From Sphingopyxis terrae subsp. terrae NBRC 15098 (lineage in GTDB: Bacteria; Pseudomonadota; Alphaproteobacteria; Sphingomonadales; Sphingomonadaceae), in contig NZ_BCZQ01000015.1 of assembly GCF_001598815.1 (NCBI RefSeq), forward strand, positions 1 to 64,000: DNA of 64,000 bases, written 5' to 3'. Shown here piece by piece: positions 16,999 through 26,559 of the stretch. Both the position numbers and the translations under genes were made by a program. Each line of letters begins with the position of its first letter. Positions within the stretch are counted from its first letter, which is position 1. Under the pieces are notes generated by a model. That model was not told the origin of the DNA. It saw only the letters and a program-made list of their open reading frames with translations, and did no database searches.

Positions 16999-19900
16999 AT
17001 GCCTGAAAAATCGACTGAAGACACCGCAGCCGGCACGTCGCCGGCGGCGCAAGTTCCTGCGAAATTCGCCAAGGCCTATCAGGCCGCCTTGCAGGGCAGC
17101 GCGCTGCCCGGCGAGAGCGACGACCTCGATGCCAAGGCGCTGGCCGAAGCGGGCGAATTCGCCGCCCGCGCGTCGCTCGACCGCGCGCCGGGCCAACCGT
17201 CGTTCCTGCTCGAACCGGTGGCGGCCGACGGCACCGACCGCCGGATGCGCCTGGTCGTCGTCAACGACGACATGCCCTTCCTCGTCGATTCGACCTCGCA
17301 AATCGCGGGCGCGCAGGGCCTTGCCGTGCACCGCATCCTCCACCCGGTGGTGTCGGTCGAGCGCGACGCGAAAAATCATCTGACCGCGGTCGACGCCGGC
17401 AAGGACGGCGCGCGCGAGTCGGTCATCTATATGGAGCTCGAACGCGGCGACGCGCGCGCCCGGCGCCGTCTGCTCGATGCGCTCGAAGCCTCGCTCGCCG
17501 ATGTGCGCGCCGCGGTCGCCGACTGGAAGGCGATGCGCGCCGCGATGCTCGCCGATTCGACGATGCGCGCCGACGGCGATGGCGCCGAGCTGCTGCGCTG
17601 GTTCGAAAGCGGCGCGATGACGCAGCTCGGCCACGAATGGCGCACGCGCGACGGCAAGCGCCACGACCCGCTGGGCATCTGTGCCGCGGGGACGAGCGAA
17701 ATCCTGTCCGAAACCGCACTCGAAGCGGCCTTCGCCTGGTTCGAAAAGGGCCGCACGGCGCCGCTGCTCATCAAGTCGAACCGCCTGTCGTCGGTGCATC
17801 GCCGCGTACTGCTCGATCTGGTCGTCGTTCCCGAGATGAAGGGCAAGACGGTCGAGCGCCTGTCGATCCACGCGGGCCTCTGGACCAGCGCCGCGCTGTC
17901 GACGCCGCCCGCCAAGGTGCCCGTGCTGCGCGCGCAACTCGAGGCGCTGATGGCCAAATTCGGTTTCGACCCCGGCGGCCACGCCGGCAAGGCGCTCGCG
18001 CACGCTTTGACCGCGCTGCCGCACGACCTGCTGATCGCGTTCGACGCCGAATCGCTCGAGGAGCTGGTGCTCACCTCGATGTCGATTACCGATCGCCCGC
18101 GCCCGAAGCTGGTGATGATACGCAGCCCGCTCGGCCGCCATCTCTTCACCTTCGTCTGGCTGCCGCGCGACGAGGTGTCGACGGGACGCCGGCTGGCGAT
18201 CGAATCGCTGTTGGTGCGCGAGGCCAAGGCGGGTGTCATCGGCTGGACGATGGCGCTCGAAGACGGCGGCGCTGCCTTGCTGCGCTACACGCTCGACCTG
18301 CGCGGCGGCGGCATCGTGCCCGATACCGAAGCGCTGAACGCGCAGCTCGAACAGATGGTGCGTGGCTGGCAGCCCGAGGTAGAGGGCGCGCTGGCGCGCC
18401 GCGGCGATCCGGGCCGCGCGGCGGCACTTGCGGCGCGCTTCGCACCGCTGTTTCCGGCCAATTACCGCAATCTCTATAATCCCGAAGAGGCGGCGCGCGA
18501 TATATTGCGTCTGCGCGACCTTGATGCCGACCGCCCGCGCAATGTGCGGCTGGCGAAAAAGAGCCTCGACGGCGACGACCGGCTGCGGTTGAAAGTCTAT
18601 AGTGCGGCCGGACCGCTCGCGCTGTCGGACGTGGTTCCGGCGCTCGAACATTTCGGGTTCGAGGTGCTCGAGGAAATCCCGACCGAGTTGCACGTCCACG
18701 GCGGCGGTGAGGGCGATGCCGAGGCAACCTTCATCCACGATTTTTCGCTGCGCCTGCCCGCCAATGTCGACGAAACCGCGCTGATGCCGCATGTCGAGAC
18801 GATCGAGGGCGCGATTGCCGCGGTGCTCGATGGCAAGGCCGAAAACGACGCCTTCAATCAGCTCGTGCTGGTGACGCAGACCGATCCGCAGGCGATCGTG
18901 TGGCTGCGCGCCTGGTTCCGCTACATGCGCCAGGGCGGATCGAGCTATGGCATGGATACGGTGGTGGCGGCGCTGCGCGGCGCCCCGGCGCTGACCGCGG
19001 CGCTGGTCGATCGCTTCCGTGCGCTCCATGACCCCAAGGCAAAGGATGCCGCGCGCGCCGAAGCGCTCGCAGCCGAAATCCAGACCGGCTTTGCCGCGAT
19101 CCAGTCGATCGACGACGACCGCATCCTGCGTCTGTTCCATGCGGTGATCGGCGCGACGCTGCGTACCAACGCCTTTGCGCCCGCCGCCGCCGAGGCGCTG
19201 GCGTTCAAGATCGATTCGAGTCTGGTTCCGGGCCTGCCCAAGCCGCTGCCGTGGCGCGAGGTGTGGGTGTACAGCCCGCGCGTCGAGGGCATCCATCTGC
19301 GCGCCGGCCCGGTCGCGCGCGGCGGCCTGCGCTGGTCCGACCGGCGCGACGACTTCCGTACCGAAATTCTGGGGCTGATGAAGGCGCAGCGCGTCAAGAA
19401 CGCCGTCATCGTCCCGACCGGCGCGAAGGGCGGCTTCTATCCCAAGCAGTTGCCGAGCCCGGCCGAGGATCGCGACGCCTGGTTCGCCGAAGGCACCGAA
19501 TGCTATCGCATCTTCATCAGGTCGCTGTTGTCGATCACCGACAATATCGTCGGCGGCAAGGTGGTGCACCCCAAGGGCGTCGTGATCCGCGATGGCGAAG
19601 ACCCCTATTTCGTGGTCGCCGCCGACAAGGGCACCGCGACCTTCTCCGACGTCGCCAACGGTCTTGCGATGGAGCGCGACTTCTGGCTCGGCGATGCGTT
19701 CGCGAGCGGCGGGTCGAAAGGCTATGACCATAAGGCGATGGGCATCACCGCCAAGGGCGCGTGGGTTTCGGTCCAGCGTCACTTCGCCGAAATGGGCATC
19801 GACGTGCAGACCGACACGATCCGTGTCGTCGGTTGCGGCGACATGTCGGGCGACGTGTTCGGCAACGGCATGCTGCTGTCGAAGGCGATCAAGCTGTGCG

Positions 19901-21696
19901 CGGCCTTCGATCATCGCCACATCTTCCTCGATCCCGACCCCGATCCGGCCAAGAGCTGGAAAGAACGCGACCGCATGTTCCAACTGCCGCGGTCGAGCTG
20001 GGATGATTATGACAAGAATCTGATCTCGAAGGGCGGCGGCGTTTTCGCGCGCAGCCAGAAGAGCATCCCGCTGACCCCCGAGGTGCAGGCGCTGCTGGGC
20101 CTGTCGGTCGCCGAAATCGACCCCGCCGGGCTGATCTCCGCGATTCTGCGCGCGCCCGCCGATCTGCTGTGGTTCGGCGGTATCGGTACCTATGTGAAGG
20201 CCGCGGGCCAGAATAATGCCGAGGTCGGCGATCCCGCCAACGACGCGCTGCGCGTCGATGCCGAGGATCTGCGCGTCCGCGCGGTGGGTGAGGGCGCCAA
20301 TCTGGGCGTCACGCAGGCCGCACGTATCGCCTTTGCGGCGAAGGGCGGGCGTATCAACACCGACTTCATCGACAACAGCGCCGGTGTCGACTGTTCGGAT
20401 AATGAGGTCAACATCAAGATCGCGCTCAACCGCGAGATGGCCGAAGGCCGGCTGAGCCAGGACGATCGCGACGCGCTGCTCGTCCGCATGACCGACGATG
20501 TCGCGGCGCTGGTGCTCGAGGACAACCGGCTGCAGGCACTCGCGCTGTCGATCGCCGAAAAGGGCGGCGCTGCCGCGGTGCCGTCGCTGGTGCGGATCAT
20601 GGAGACGTTCGAGGCATCGGGCCGGCTCGACCGCAAGGTCGAAGGGCTGGCGGCGAACGACGAGCTGCTACGCCGCTCGGCCGAAGGGAGCGGGCTGACG
20701 CGGCCCGAACTCGCCGTGCTGCTGTCGACTGCGAAACTGGCGCTGCAGGACGCGATCGAAGCGAGCGCGCTGCCCGACGATCCCGCTCTGGCGAGCGATC
20801 TTGCCGCGGCCTTCCCGGCCGAGATGCAGCGCGATTTCGCCGGCGCGATCGCCGATCACCAGCTGCGCCGCGAGATCATTGCGACCAAGCTTGCGAACCG
20901 CATCGTCAACCGCATGGGCATCGTCCACCCGCTCGAACTGGTCGAAGAAGAGGGCTGCTCGCTGGGTGAGGTCGCGGCGGCATTCGTCGCCGTCGAACGC
21001 TTGCTGGATATGAAGGGGCTGTGGGCTTCGCTCGACAGCGCGGGGATCAACGAATCCATCCGCTTGTCGCTGTTCAGCCAAGCCGCCTCGGCGATGGCAT
21101 CGCAGATGGCCGACCTGCTCCGCGTCAGCCCCGGCCTGGCGCAGCCGGGCGCGCTCGTTGCGCGGCTCGAACCCGGCGTCGACCGCCTGACCGCGACCGT
21201 CGACACGCTGCTCAGCGCGTCAGTGCGGCGTCAGTGGGACGCGCTGGCGCAGCAGCTGCTCGATGCCGGCGCGCCCGAGGCGCTGACCGCGGCGGTCGTC
21301 CGCCTGTTCAAGACCGACGGCGCGATCGGAATCGTCGACCTTGCCGAACGTCGCGGCGACGACGAGGTCGGGGTGACGCGGGCCTTCACCCATCTGGGCG
21401 ACGCGCTCGGGCTCGACTGGGCGCAGACGCTGGCGGCGCACATGAGCCCCGCCGATCCATGGGAACGCCTGCTCGTCAACAGCCTGGCGCGCGATTTCCA
21501 GCAGATGCGGCTGAGCTTCCTCGCGGGGTTGCCCAAGGGCGATCTCGATGCCGGGGTCAGCAAATGGCTGGAAGCGAACGCACCGCGCGTCGCGCAATTC
21601 CGCACGACGGTCGACCGCGCGCGCACCATCCCCAATCCCAATGGCGCGATGCTGTCGCACATTGCGGGGCAGGCGCGCGGGCTGCTCGGCCGGTAA
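16999..21696 (+). CDS. gdhB: Large NAD-specific glutamate dehydrogenase
   Basis: Oxidatively deaminates glutamate to 2-oxoglutarate with NAD, feeding amino-acid carbon into the TCA cycle. At 1565 residues it belongs to the L-GDH180 class rather than the common 450-residue enzymes. The class has a long N-terminal region with ACT-like regulatory domains (FLVDSTSQIAGAQGLAVHRI is a recognisable piece). The catalytic core is in the middle: RGGLRWSDRRDDFRTEILGL, then VPTGAKGGFYPKQLP, then VVGCGDMSGDVFGNGMLLS. The C-terminal 350 residues are helical. Related enzymes are allosterically controlled. ATG 16999 begins the polar N-terminus MPEKSTEDT. Confidence 0.95.
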   Translation: MPEKSTEDTAAGTSPAAQVPAKFAKAYQAALQGSALPGESDDLDAKALAEAGEFAARASLDRAPGQPSFLLEPVAADGTDRRMRLVVVNDDMPFLVDSTSQIAGAQGLAVHRILHPVVSVERDAKNHLTAVDAGKDGARESVIYMELERGDARARRRLLDALEASLADVRAAVADWKAMRAAMLADSTMRADGDGAELLRWFESGAMTQLGHEWRTRDGKRHDPLGICAAGTSEILSETALEAAFAWFEKGRTAPLLIKSNRLSSVHRRVLLDLVVVPEMKGKTVERLSIHAGLWTSAALSTPPAKVPVLRAQLEALMAKFGFDPGGHAGKALAHALTALPHDLLIAFDAESLEELVLTSMSITDRPRPKLVMIRSPLGRHLFTFVWLPRDEVSTGRRLAIESLLVREAKAGVIGWTMALEDGGAALLRYTLDLRGGGIVPDTEALNAQLEQMVRGWQPEVEGALARRGDPGRAAALAARFAPLFPANYRNLYNPEEAARDILRLRDLDADRPRNVRLAKKSLDGDDRLRLKVYSAAGPLALSDVVPALEHFGFEVLEEIPTELHVHGGGEGDAEATFIHDFSLRLPANVDETALMPHVETIEGAIAAVLDGKAENDAFNQLVLVTQTDPQAIVWLRAWFRYMRQGGSSYGMDTVVAALRGAPALTAALVDRFRALHDPKAKDAARAEALAAEIQTGFAAIQSIDDDRILRLFHAVIGATLRTNAFAPAAAEALAFKIDSSLVPGLPKPLPWREVWVYSPRVEGIHLRAGPVARGGLRWSDRRDDFRTEILGLMKAQRVKNAVIVPTGAKGGFYPKQLPSPAEDRDAWFAEGTECYRIFIRSLLSITDNIVGGKVVHPKGVVIRDGEDPYFVVAADKGTATFSDVANGLAMERDFWLGDAFASGGSKGYDHKAMGITAKGAWVSVQRHFAEMGIDVQTDTIRVVGCGDMSGDVFGNGMLLSKAIKLCAAFDHRHIFLDPDPDPAKSWKERDRMFQLPRSSWDDYDKNLISKGGGVFARSQKSIPLTPEVQALLGLSVAEIDPAGLISAILRAPADLLWFGGIGTYVKAAGQNNAEVGDPANDALRVDAEDLRVRAVGEGANLGVTQAARIAFAAKGGRINTDFIDNSAGVDCSDNEVNIKIALNREMAEGRLSQDDRDALLVRMTDDVAALVLEDNRLQALALSIAEKGGAAAVPSLVRIMETFEASGRLDRKVEGLAANDELLRRSAEGSGLTRPELAVLLSTAKLALQDAIEASALPDDPALASDLAAAFPAEMQRDFAGAIADHQLRREIIATKLANRIVNRMGIVHPLELVEEEGCSLGEVAAAFVAVERLLDMKGLWASLDSAGINESIRLSLFSQAASAMASQMADLLRVSPGLAQPGALVARLEPGVDRLTATVDTLLSASVRRQWDALAQQLLDAGAPEALTAAVVRLFKTDGAIGIVDLAERRGDDEVGVTRAFTHLGDALGLDWAQTLAAHMSPADPWERLLVNSLARDFQQMRLSFLAGLPKGDLDAGVSKWLEANAPRVAQFRTTVDRARTIPNPNGAMLSHIAGQARGLLGR

Positions 21697-21739
21697 CAGG
21701 TCTGACCCTCCCCTTCGGGGGAGGGCTTCAGGAGGCTCT

Positions 21740-22591
21740 ATGCCGTTCCAACCGCGCGTCGCGATCCTCGTCCCGGCACCCGATTATGAGGAAAATTGGC
21801 GGCCCGCCTTCGCGCGCAAGGCGGCGGCGCTGGCGGCGGCCGGGCTTGCGGTCGAGCAGCGCGTCTGGACCGACCCCGGCGACCTGACGGGGTTCGACCT
21901 GATCCTGCCGCTGTTCGCCTGGGGCTATCAGCGCGACGTTGCCGTCTGGTATGCGCTGCTCGACCGGCTCGCGGGACTGCCCGTCGTCAATCCGGTGCCG
22001 GTGCTGCGCTGGAACAGCGACAAGGCCTATCTTGCCGAGCTAGGCGCGAAGGGCGTTGCGGTGGTGCCGACGGTTGAGGTCGCGGCGCTGGACGACGCAT
22101 CGCTGGCGCAGGCGCGCGCGGCGCTCGGCGTGGAAGAGGTGGTGGTGAAGCCCGCCGTTTCGGGCGGTGCCGACGGTACGCACCGTGTCGCGCCCGGCGC
22201 GCCGATCCCCACCGATGCGCTAGGACAGCGCCGCCTTGTCCAGCCGCTGATGCCCGGCATCCTCGCCGACGGGGAATATTCGCTCTTCTTTTTCGGCGGC
22301 GCCTTCAGCCATGCCATCGTCAAGCGCCCCGCATCGGGCGATTTCCGCGTCCAGGAACAGTTCGGCGGGCGCGAGACGCGATGGGACGCGAGCGAGCCGG
22401 CGCGCCTGCTCGCCGCCGCCGCGCTTGCCGCCGCCCCCGCGCCGCCCGTCTATGCGCGCGTCGACATGGTCGGCGACGCGGCGGGCGTGCTGCACATCAT
22501 GGAACTCGAACTGATCGAGCCGTCGCTGTTCCTGCATCACGCCGCCGACAAGGGGGCGGCCTTCGGGCGGGCGGTTTACGCCGCCGTCTGA
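21740..22591 (+). CDS. ATP-grasp protein, DcsG/RimK-like
   Basis: A 283-residue ATP-grasp ligase-fold protein. AGGAGG lies just before ATG 21740. The N-terminal segment (RVAILVPAPDYEENWRPAFA) and the block NPVPVLRWNSDKAYL match the DcsG-like subgroup, named from a D-cycloserine pathway member. ATP-grasp elements follow: VVVKPAVSGGADGTH for the nucleotide-binding lysine, LMPGILADGEYSLFFFGGAF, and the metal-binding HIMELELIEPSLFL at the end. It probably joins an amino and a carboxyl group, but no substrate can be named and there is no antibiotic cluster nearby. Its end overlaps the next gene tail to tail by 16 bases. Confidence 0.82.
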   Translation: MPFQPRVAILVPAPDYEENWRPAFARKAAALAAAGLAVEQRVWTDPGDLTGFDLILPLFAWGYQRDVAVWYALLDRLAGLPVVNPVPVLRWNSDKAYLAELGAKGVAVVPTVEVAALDDASLAQARAALGVEEVVVKPAVSGGADGTHRVAPGAPIPTDALGQRRLVQPLMPGILADGEYSLFFFGGAFSHAIVKRPASGDFRVQEQFGGRETRWDASEPARLLAAAALAAAPAPPVYARVDMVGDAAGVLHIMELELIEPSLFLHHAADKGAAFGRAVYAAV

Positions 22592-22830
22592 TCGGCACTG
22601 CGCGCGTGCCACAACCATTGGCGGATGGCCGAGGTCAGGTTGGGCGGATCGGCAGCTTCCATCCGTTCGACGTCGATCCGCGCGACGAGCGCATTGACCG
22701 GCAGGCCGCGCTGCGCCGCCGCGGCTTCGAGCGCGTCCCAGAAGACGGGCTCGAGGCTGATCGACGTGGGGTGCCCGGCAATCGTCACCGAGCGTTTGAC
22801 GGGGGGATGGAGAGACAAGGAAGCAGCCAT
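22576..22830 (-). CDS. Ribbon-helix-helix domain protein
   Basis: An 84-residue protein resembling the RHH_4 group found in alphaproteobacteria. The strand VKRSVTIAGHPTSISLE is followed by two helices (PVFWDALEAAAAQRG, LPVNALVARIDVERM). It fits a dimeric DNA-binding fold, but members of this group are not shown to be regulators, and no partner toxin is adjacent. ATG 22830 begins the conserved domain; a longer frame adds nothing recognisable. It is convergent with the ATP-grasp gene. Confidence 0.78.
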   Translation of the reverse strand: MAASLSLHPPVKRSVTIAGHPTSISLEPVFWDALEAAAAQRGLPVNALVARIDVERMEAADPPNLTSAIRQWLWHARSADQTAA

Positions 22831-23042
22831 GCATCCTGTCTGCCGTTCGTATCGCGCGAAGTCGAGGGATTGTCGAACCGGCGCCGCGCCTGGCGGCGAC
22901 GGCAAAGCCGTCGCCGTGACGTCAGACGGGCTCGGCGATCTTTCGGATCGCCGCCCCGCTGGCCGAGCCGGGCTGTGGCTTCACCACCGGTTGCCAGCTC
23001 GTCGTTCGCTTTGCGAACGCCTTCACTGGCGCCCTCGGTCCG
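22831..23042. other. Hairpin-rich noncoding gap after phaB
   Basis: This 212-base stretch holds several short perfect hairpins: GGCGACGGC (22895-22903) with GCCGTCGCC (22907-22915), CGGCGATC/GATCGCCG near 22932-22952, and TTCGC/GCGAA near 23007. It lies downstream of phaB and upstream of the RHH gene, both on the minus strand. I see no coding frame that looks real. It may end phaB transcription. Confidence 0.4.
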
Positions 23043-23765
23043 TCAATACATATGCTGGCCGCCGTTGATCGACATCGTTGATCCGGTGACGAAGCCCGCA
23101 TCCTCGCTACACAGAAAGGCGACGCCGCGGGCGATTTCTTCGGCGTGGCCGAGGCGACCCACCGGGATTTTCGCGACGATCTTTTCAAGCACGGGGGCGG
23201 GGACGGCGGCGACCATGTCGGTGTCGATATAGCCTGGCGCGATCGCGTTGACGGTCACGCCCTTCTTGGCGCCTTCCTGCGCCAGCGCCTTGGTAAAGCC
23301 GTGGATGCCCGATTTGGCGGCGGCATAGTTGACTTGGCCATATTGACCCGCCTGGCCGTTGATCGACCCGATGTTGACGATGCGGCCCCAGCCGCGCTCG
23401 ACCATGCCGCCGAAGGTCGCCTTGGCCATGTTGAAACAGCCGCCCAGATTGATGCGCATGACGTCGTTCCAGTCGTCAAAGGTCATGCGCGCCAGCGTGC
23501 CGTCGCGGGTGATGCCGGCGTTGTTGACAACGATGTCGATCGGGCCGAGGTCGGCGGCAACCTGTGCGCAGCCGTCGAGGCAGGCCTGATGGTCGCCGAC
23601 GTCCCAGCGATAGGCGGGGATGCCGGTGCGGTCGGTGAAGGCGCGCGCCTTTTCGTCATTGCCTGCATAATTGGCGGCGACGCGGACGCCCATATCCTTT
23701 AGCGCCAGCGAAATGGCCTCGCCGATGCCGCGGCTGCCGCCGGTGACGATTGCTACGCGTGTCAT
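23043..23765 (-). CDS. phaB: Acetoacetyl-CoA reductase (PhaB-like)
   Basis: A short-chain dehydrogenase of 240 residues that reduces acetoacetyl-CoA to (R)-3-hydroxybutyryl-CoA for polyhydroxybutyrate synthesis. The N-terminal cofactor motif is TGGSRGIG, NNAG follows, and the catalytic set is the Ser in GSINGQ with YAAAK. The blocks GQYGQVNYAAAKSGIHGFTK, GYIDTDMV and the ending SINGGQHMY are close to known PhaB enzymes. That separates it from the similar FabG, whose end differs. No phaA or phaC is adjacent, so the rest of the pathway lies elsewhere. ATG 23765 starts the Rossmann fold. Confidence 0.9.
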   Translation of the reverse strand: MTRVAIVTGGSRGIGEAISLALKDMGVRVAANYAGNDEKARAFTDRTGIPAYRWDVGDHQACLDGCAQVAADLGPIDIVVNNAGITRDGTLARMTFDDWNDVMRINLGGCFNMAKATFGGMVERGWGRIVNIGSINGQAGQYGQVNYAAAKSGIHGFTKALAQEGAKKGVTVNAIAPGYIDTDMVAAVPAPVLEKIVAKIPVGRLGHAEEIARGVAFLCSEDAGFVTGSTMSINGGQHMY

Positions 23766-23871
23766 GAAATCGCTCTCCCACACAATCTTGCTTCGTTTTT
23801 GATTAGGGCGCGCGCGAAGCCGCCGCAAGTTGACCGGAACGTCAATCGCACGGCTTTGCGGCGGAAGTTTT

Positions 23872-25464
23872 TCAGTTTCCGGTCAGCGCCTTCAGGGCGG
23901 CGAAATTTCCGACGGCGAGATCGGCCTTGCGGATCGCGAGGATCAGGCTGGCGCCCTGCGCGGGCGCCATGCCGGTCAGGACGCTCGCGGGCAATTCGAC
24001 GAGCATCGCGTCGCGCTCCTCGTCGAAGCCGGGCGCATAGTGGCGCGGCTGCCCGCCCACGAGAGGCGCTTCGGCGGCGGCGAGTGCGGCCCAGACGGGC
24101 TCGAACAGCGCGCGGGCCGGGGCCGAAAGCGAATCGGGGTCGGCGCACCAACGATGGCGCGCATGATCGAAAAGCAGCGCGCGATAGTCGCTGACCCACA
24201 GATCGGCATCCGGATGGTGGCGCGTCAGCGGCAAAATGACCGTTTCGGTGCGGTCTTCGCCGCTTTCGGCGTCGCTTTCGACCACCACCCGCGACCAGTG
24301 GATCGCGTGCAGCGCGGTCATCACCGCGGTCGCGTCGGACGCCGAAAAGCCGGCCTGCCCGGCGCTTTCGTCGATGATCGCCAATATCTCGCGCGCGCGC
24401 TCGGCCGCGTCGCGGTTGGTTGCGGCGGCATCGGCCAGCGCCTCGGTCAGTTCGTCGCTTGCGTCGGGCGGCGGCGGCGTACCGGTTTCGAGTGCGGGAA
24501 GCCGGGGGGCGAGCAGCGCCGCCAGCGCGGTCATCGTCGGCCAGTCGAACGGATGAAAGGCAGGGTCGGCAAGATCATAGCCCGTGGCCGCGAAAAAGGC
24601 GTCGGCGGCGTCCATCCCGGCCGGTGTGGCAGGCGCATCGGGACCGCGGACGTCGACCGCCCATTCGGGAAAGGCCCGCACCGCGAGGCGATGCAGCGCA
24701 TCGTCATCGAGCCCGGCGGGACGGAAATAGGCGCGGCCGACGGGCTTGGGCGCCGCGCGTGGCGGTCCTGCCTCGGGCAGATGGAGCGCCGTCGCCGCGC
24801 CCGTTTCGGGATGGGCGAAAAAGGCGAGCGCCCCGGTGCGCGGCCCCAGCCCGTCCCAGAGTCCGGCAGGCAGGTCGGAGCAGGCGATCTGTGCGATGAA
24901 GTCGGCATCGGTGCCCTCGATCCGCGGCCAGGGCATTGCGTCCGGCAGACGCGGACGTCCGCCAATCCAGTTGCGCGTCAGGATCGCGTCGCGCGGCGGG
25001 ATTTGCGCAACCAACCGCGCCTGCCCGGCAGGCACGGCATGACCGGGCGCGGGACTGTCCGCGATGGGCGACGGCTCCGGTGCGGCATGGGCCTGCGCCT
25101 CGACCGCCTGAACCTGTGCCGCAAGCATCGCCTCGATCGGTTCGGGCGGCAGGGCGTCTGGCGGCGATTCGGTTTCGGCGGCTATCGGAGCCACCTCGGT
25201 CGGCGGTTCGTCGTCGGGCAACGGATCATAGACCGGCTGGGCGCGCAGCCGCGCGAGGCGCGCGGGCGCGATTTCGACCGGCTCGATTTCGGGTTCGGCG
25301 CGGCGCGGCAGCCGCGGCATGCGGATTTCGCGCGGCATTTTGGGGCTCTTGGGCAGCGTAACCTGCGGGCGGGGGCGGCGTATCCACCAGACGATGGCGA
25401 CGGCGAGCAGAAAGGCCAGGGTCAGGCCGGCGAGCGTCATGGCTGCCCGGTCGAGTTCGCTCAT
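23872..25464 (-). CDS. Membrane-anchored YwqG-like (DUF1963) protein
   Basis: A 530-residue protein with one N-terminal membrane helix (MTLAGLTLAFLLAVAIVWWI), a basic stop-transfer segment, then a Pro/Glu-rich linker to about residue 150. A YwqG/DUF1963-type domain follows: NWIGGRPRLPDAMPWPRIEG, then ALAFFAHPETG. These motifs are typical of that family of unknown function. A second region at about 330-530 includes the helical stretch DELTEALADAAATNRDAAER and LWVSDYRALLFDHARHRW. The anchor is unusual for a family that is mostly soluble. No operon partner is evident, though the gene lies between phaB and hemH on the same strand. Confidence 0.75.
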   Translation of the reverse strand: MSELDRAAMTLAGLTLAFLLAVAIVWWIRRPRPQVTLPKSPKMPREIRMPRLPRRAEPEIEPVEIAPARLARLRAQPVYDPLPDDEPPTEVAPIAAETESPPDALPPEPIEAMLAAQVQAVEAQAHAAPEPSPIADSPAPGHAVPAGQARLVAQIPPRDAILTRNWIGGRPRLPDAMPWPRIEGTDADFIAQIACSDLPAGLWDGLGPRTGALAFFAHPETGAATALHLPEAGPPRAAPKPVGRAYFRPAGLDDDALHRLAVRAFPEWAVDVRGPDAPATPAGMDAADAFFAATGYDLADPAFHPFDWPTMTALAALLAPRLPALETGTPPPPDASDELTEALADAAATNRDAAERAREILAIIDESAGQAGFSASDATAVMTALHAIHWSRVVVESDAESGEDRTETVILPLTRHHPDADLWVSDYRALLFDHARHRWCADPDSLSAPARALFEPVWAALAAAEAPLVGGQPRHYAPGFDEERDAMLVELPASVLTGMAPAQGASLILAIRKADLAVGNFAALKALTGN

Positions 25465-25560
25465 CGCATGTCTCCGCGCGGGTGCCGGCGCAACATGCCG
25501 GAAGCCGCTGGAAACAGAGCTTAAGGCGCAGAGTTAAACAGGAGGTAAGCGCCCGCTATT

Positions 25561-26559
25561 TCAATGCCATCCGGTGAGTTCGCGCCGCACCAGCGCCTCG
25601 AGCATCGCCATCCCCGGCGGGGTGTCGTTGAGGCAGCCAAGATAGGCGAAGTCGCGCCCACCCGCCGCCTCGAACTGTTCCTTGCCGCGGATCGCGAGCT
25701 CTTCGAGCGTTTCGAGGCAATCGGCCGAAAAACCCGGCGCGAAAATCGCCACGCGGCGCCCCTCGCGGCCGAGCCGTTCGAGCAGCGCGTCGGTCGCGGG
25801 TTCGAGCCACTTGGCGCGTCCGAAACGCGACTGGAAGGCAATCTCGACCGGCCGCCCGATCGCTTCGGACAGCAACCGCGCGCTCTTCACGCACTGGCAA
25901 TGATAAGGGTCGCCCAGATGCAGCGTCCGTTCGGGCATGCCGTGAAAACTGGCGACGAGCGTATCGGGCGCGAAATCGAGCGCGGCGACCCCCGCCTCGA
26001 CCGACGCGGCAAGCGCCGCGATATAAGCGGGATCGTCGTGATAGGGGGGCAGGAAACGCAGCGTGGGTTGCCAGCGCAGGCGCGCAAGATGCGCGCCGAC
26101 CGCATCGACCACCGTTGCCGTCGTCGCGGCGCAATATTGCGGATAGAGCGGGGCAATCAGGATACGGCGGCACCCTTCGCCGACAAGTTCGTCGATCGCG
26201 CCGCCGATTGCCGGAGCGCCATAGCGCATCGCCCAGGACACGCGGACATCGTCGCCGAGCGCCGCCTGCAACGCTCCGGCCTGGCGCCGGGTGATCGCGG
26301 CGAGCGGCGAGCCTTCGTCGGTCCATACCTGCGCATAGGCGTGGGCCGATTTCTTCGGTCGCGTGTTGAGGATGATGCCGCGCAGGATCGGTTGCCACAG
26401 CAGCGACGGAATTTCGACGACGCGCCGGTCGGACAGGAACTCGCGCAGATAGCGGCGCACCGGACCCGGCTTGGGCGCGTCGGGGGTGCCGAGGTTGACA
26501 AGCAGCACGCCGATACGCGGCGCGGGCACCGCGGGATGGGTTGCGGGACGATCGATCAT
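25561..26559 (-). CDS. hemH: Ferrochelatase
   Basis: Inserts ferrous iron into protoporphyrin IX, the last step of heme synthesis. The 332-residue protein begins its domain with GVLLVNLGTPDAPKP. The conserved catalytic histidine sits in SFHGMPERT. The C-terminal motif FSADCLETLEEL carries the conserved glutamate. PLYPQYCAATTATV is another family block. Its ATG overlaps the stop of the preceding oxidoreductase gene by four bases (ATGA), so it is probably co-translated. Heme supply would serve the two P450s and the globin here, but that link is general. Confidence 0.96.
   Translation of the reverse strand: MIDRPATHPAVPAPRIGVLLVNLGTPDAPKPGPVRRYLREFLSDRRVVEIPSLLWQPILRGIILNTRPKKSAHAYAQVWTDEGSPLAAITRRQAGALQAALGDDVRVSWAMRYGAPAIGGAIDELVGEGCRRILIAPLYPQYCAATTATVVDAVGAHLARLRWQPTLRFLPPYHDDPAYIAALAASVEAGVAALDFAPDTLVASFHGMPERTLHLGDPYHCQCVKSARLLSEAIGRPVEIAFQSRFGRAKWLEPATDALLERLGREGRRVAIFAPGFSADCLETLEELAIRGKEQFEAAGGRDFAYLGCLNDTPPGMAMLEALVRRELTGWH

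Noticed and set aside
15382..19983. A 1533-codon open frame antisense to the PAS-like and glutamate dehydrogenase genes
   Set aside because: It is rich in Arg, His and Gly with no domain pattern, a known shadow of codon bias opposite a long GC-rich gene.
22576..22830. Toxin-antitoxin module from the RHH protein
   Set aside because: No toxin-like partner on either side; the adjacent genes are an ATP-grasp enzyme and phaB.
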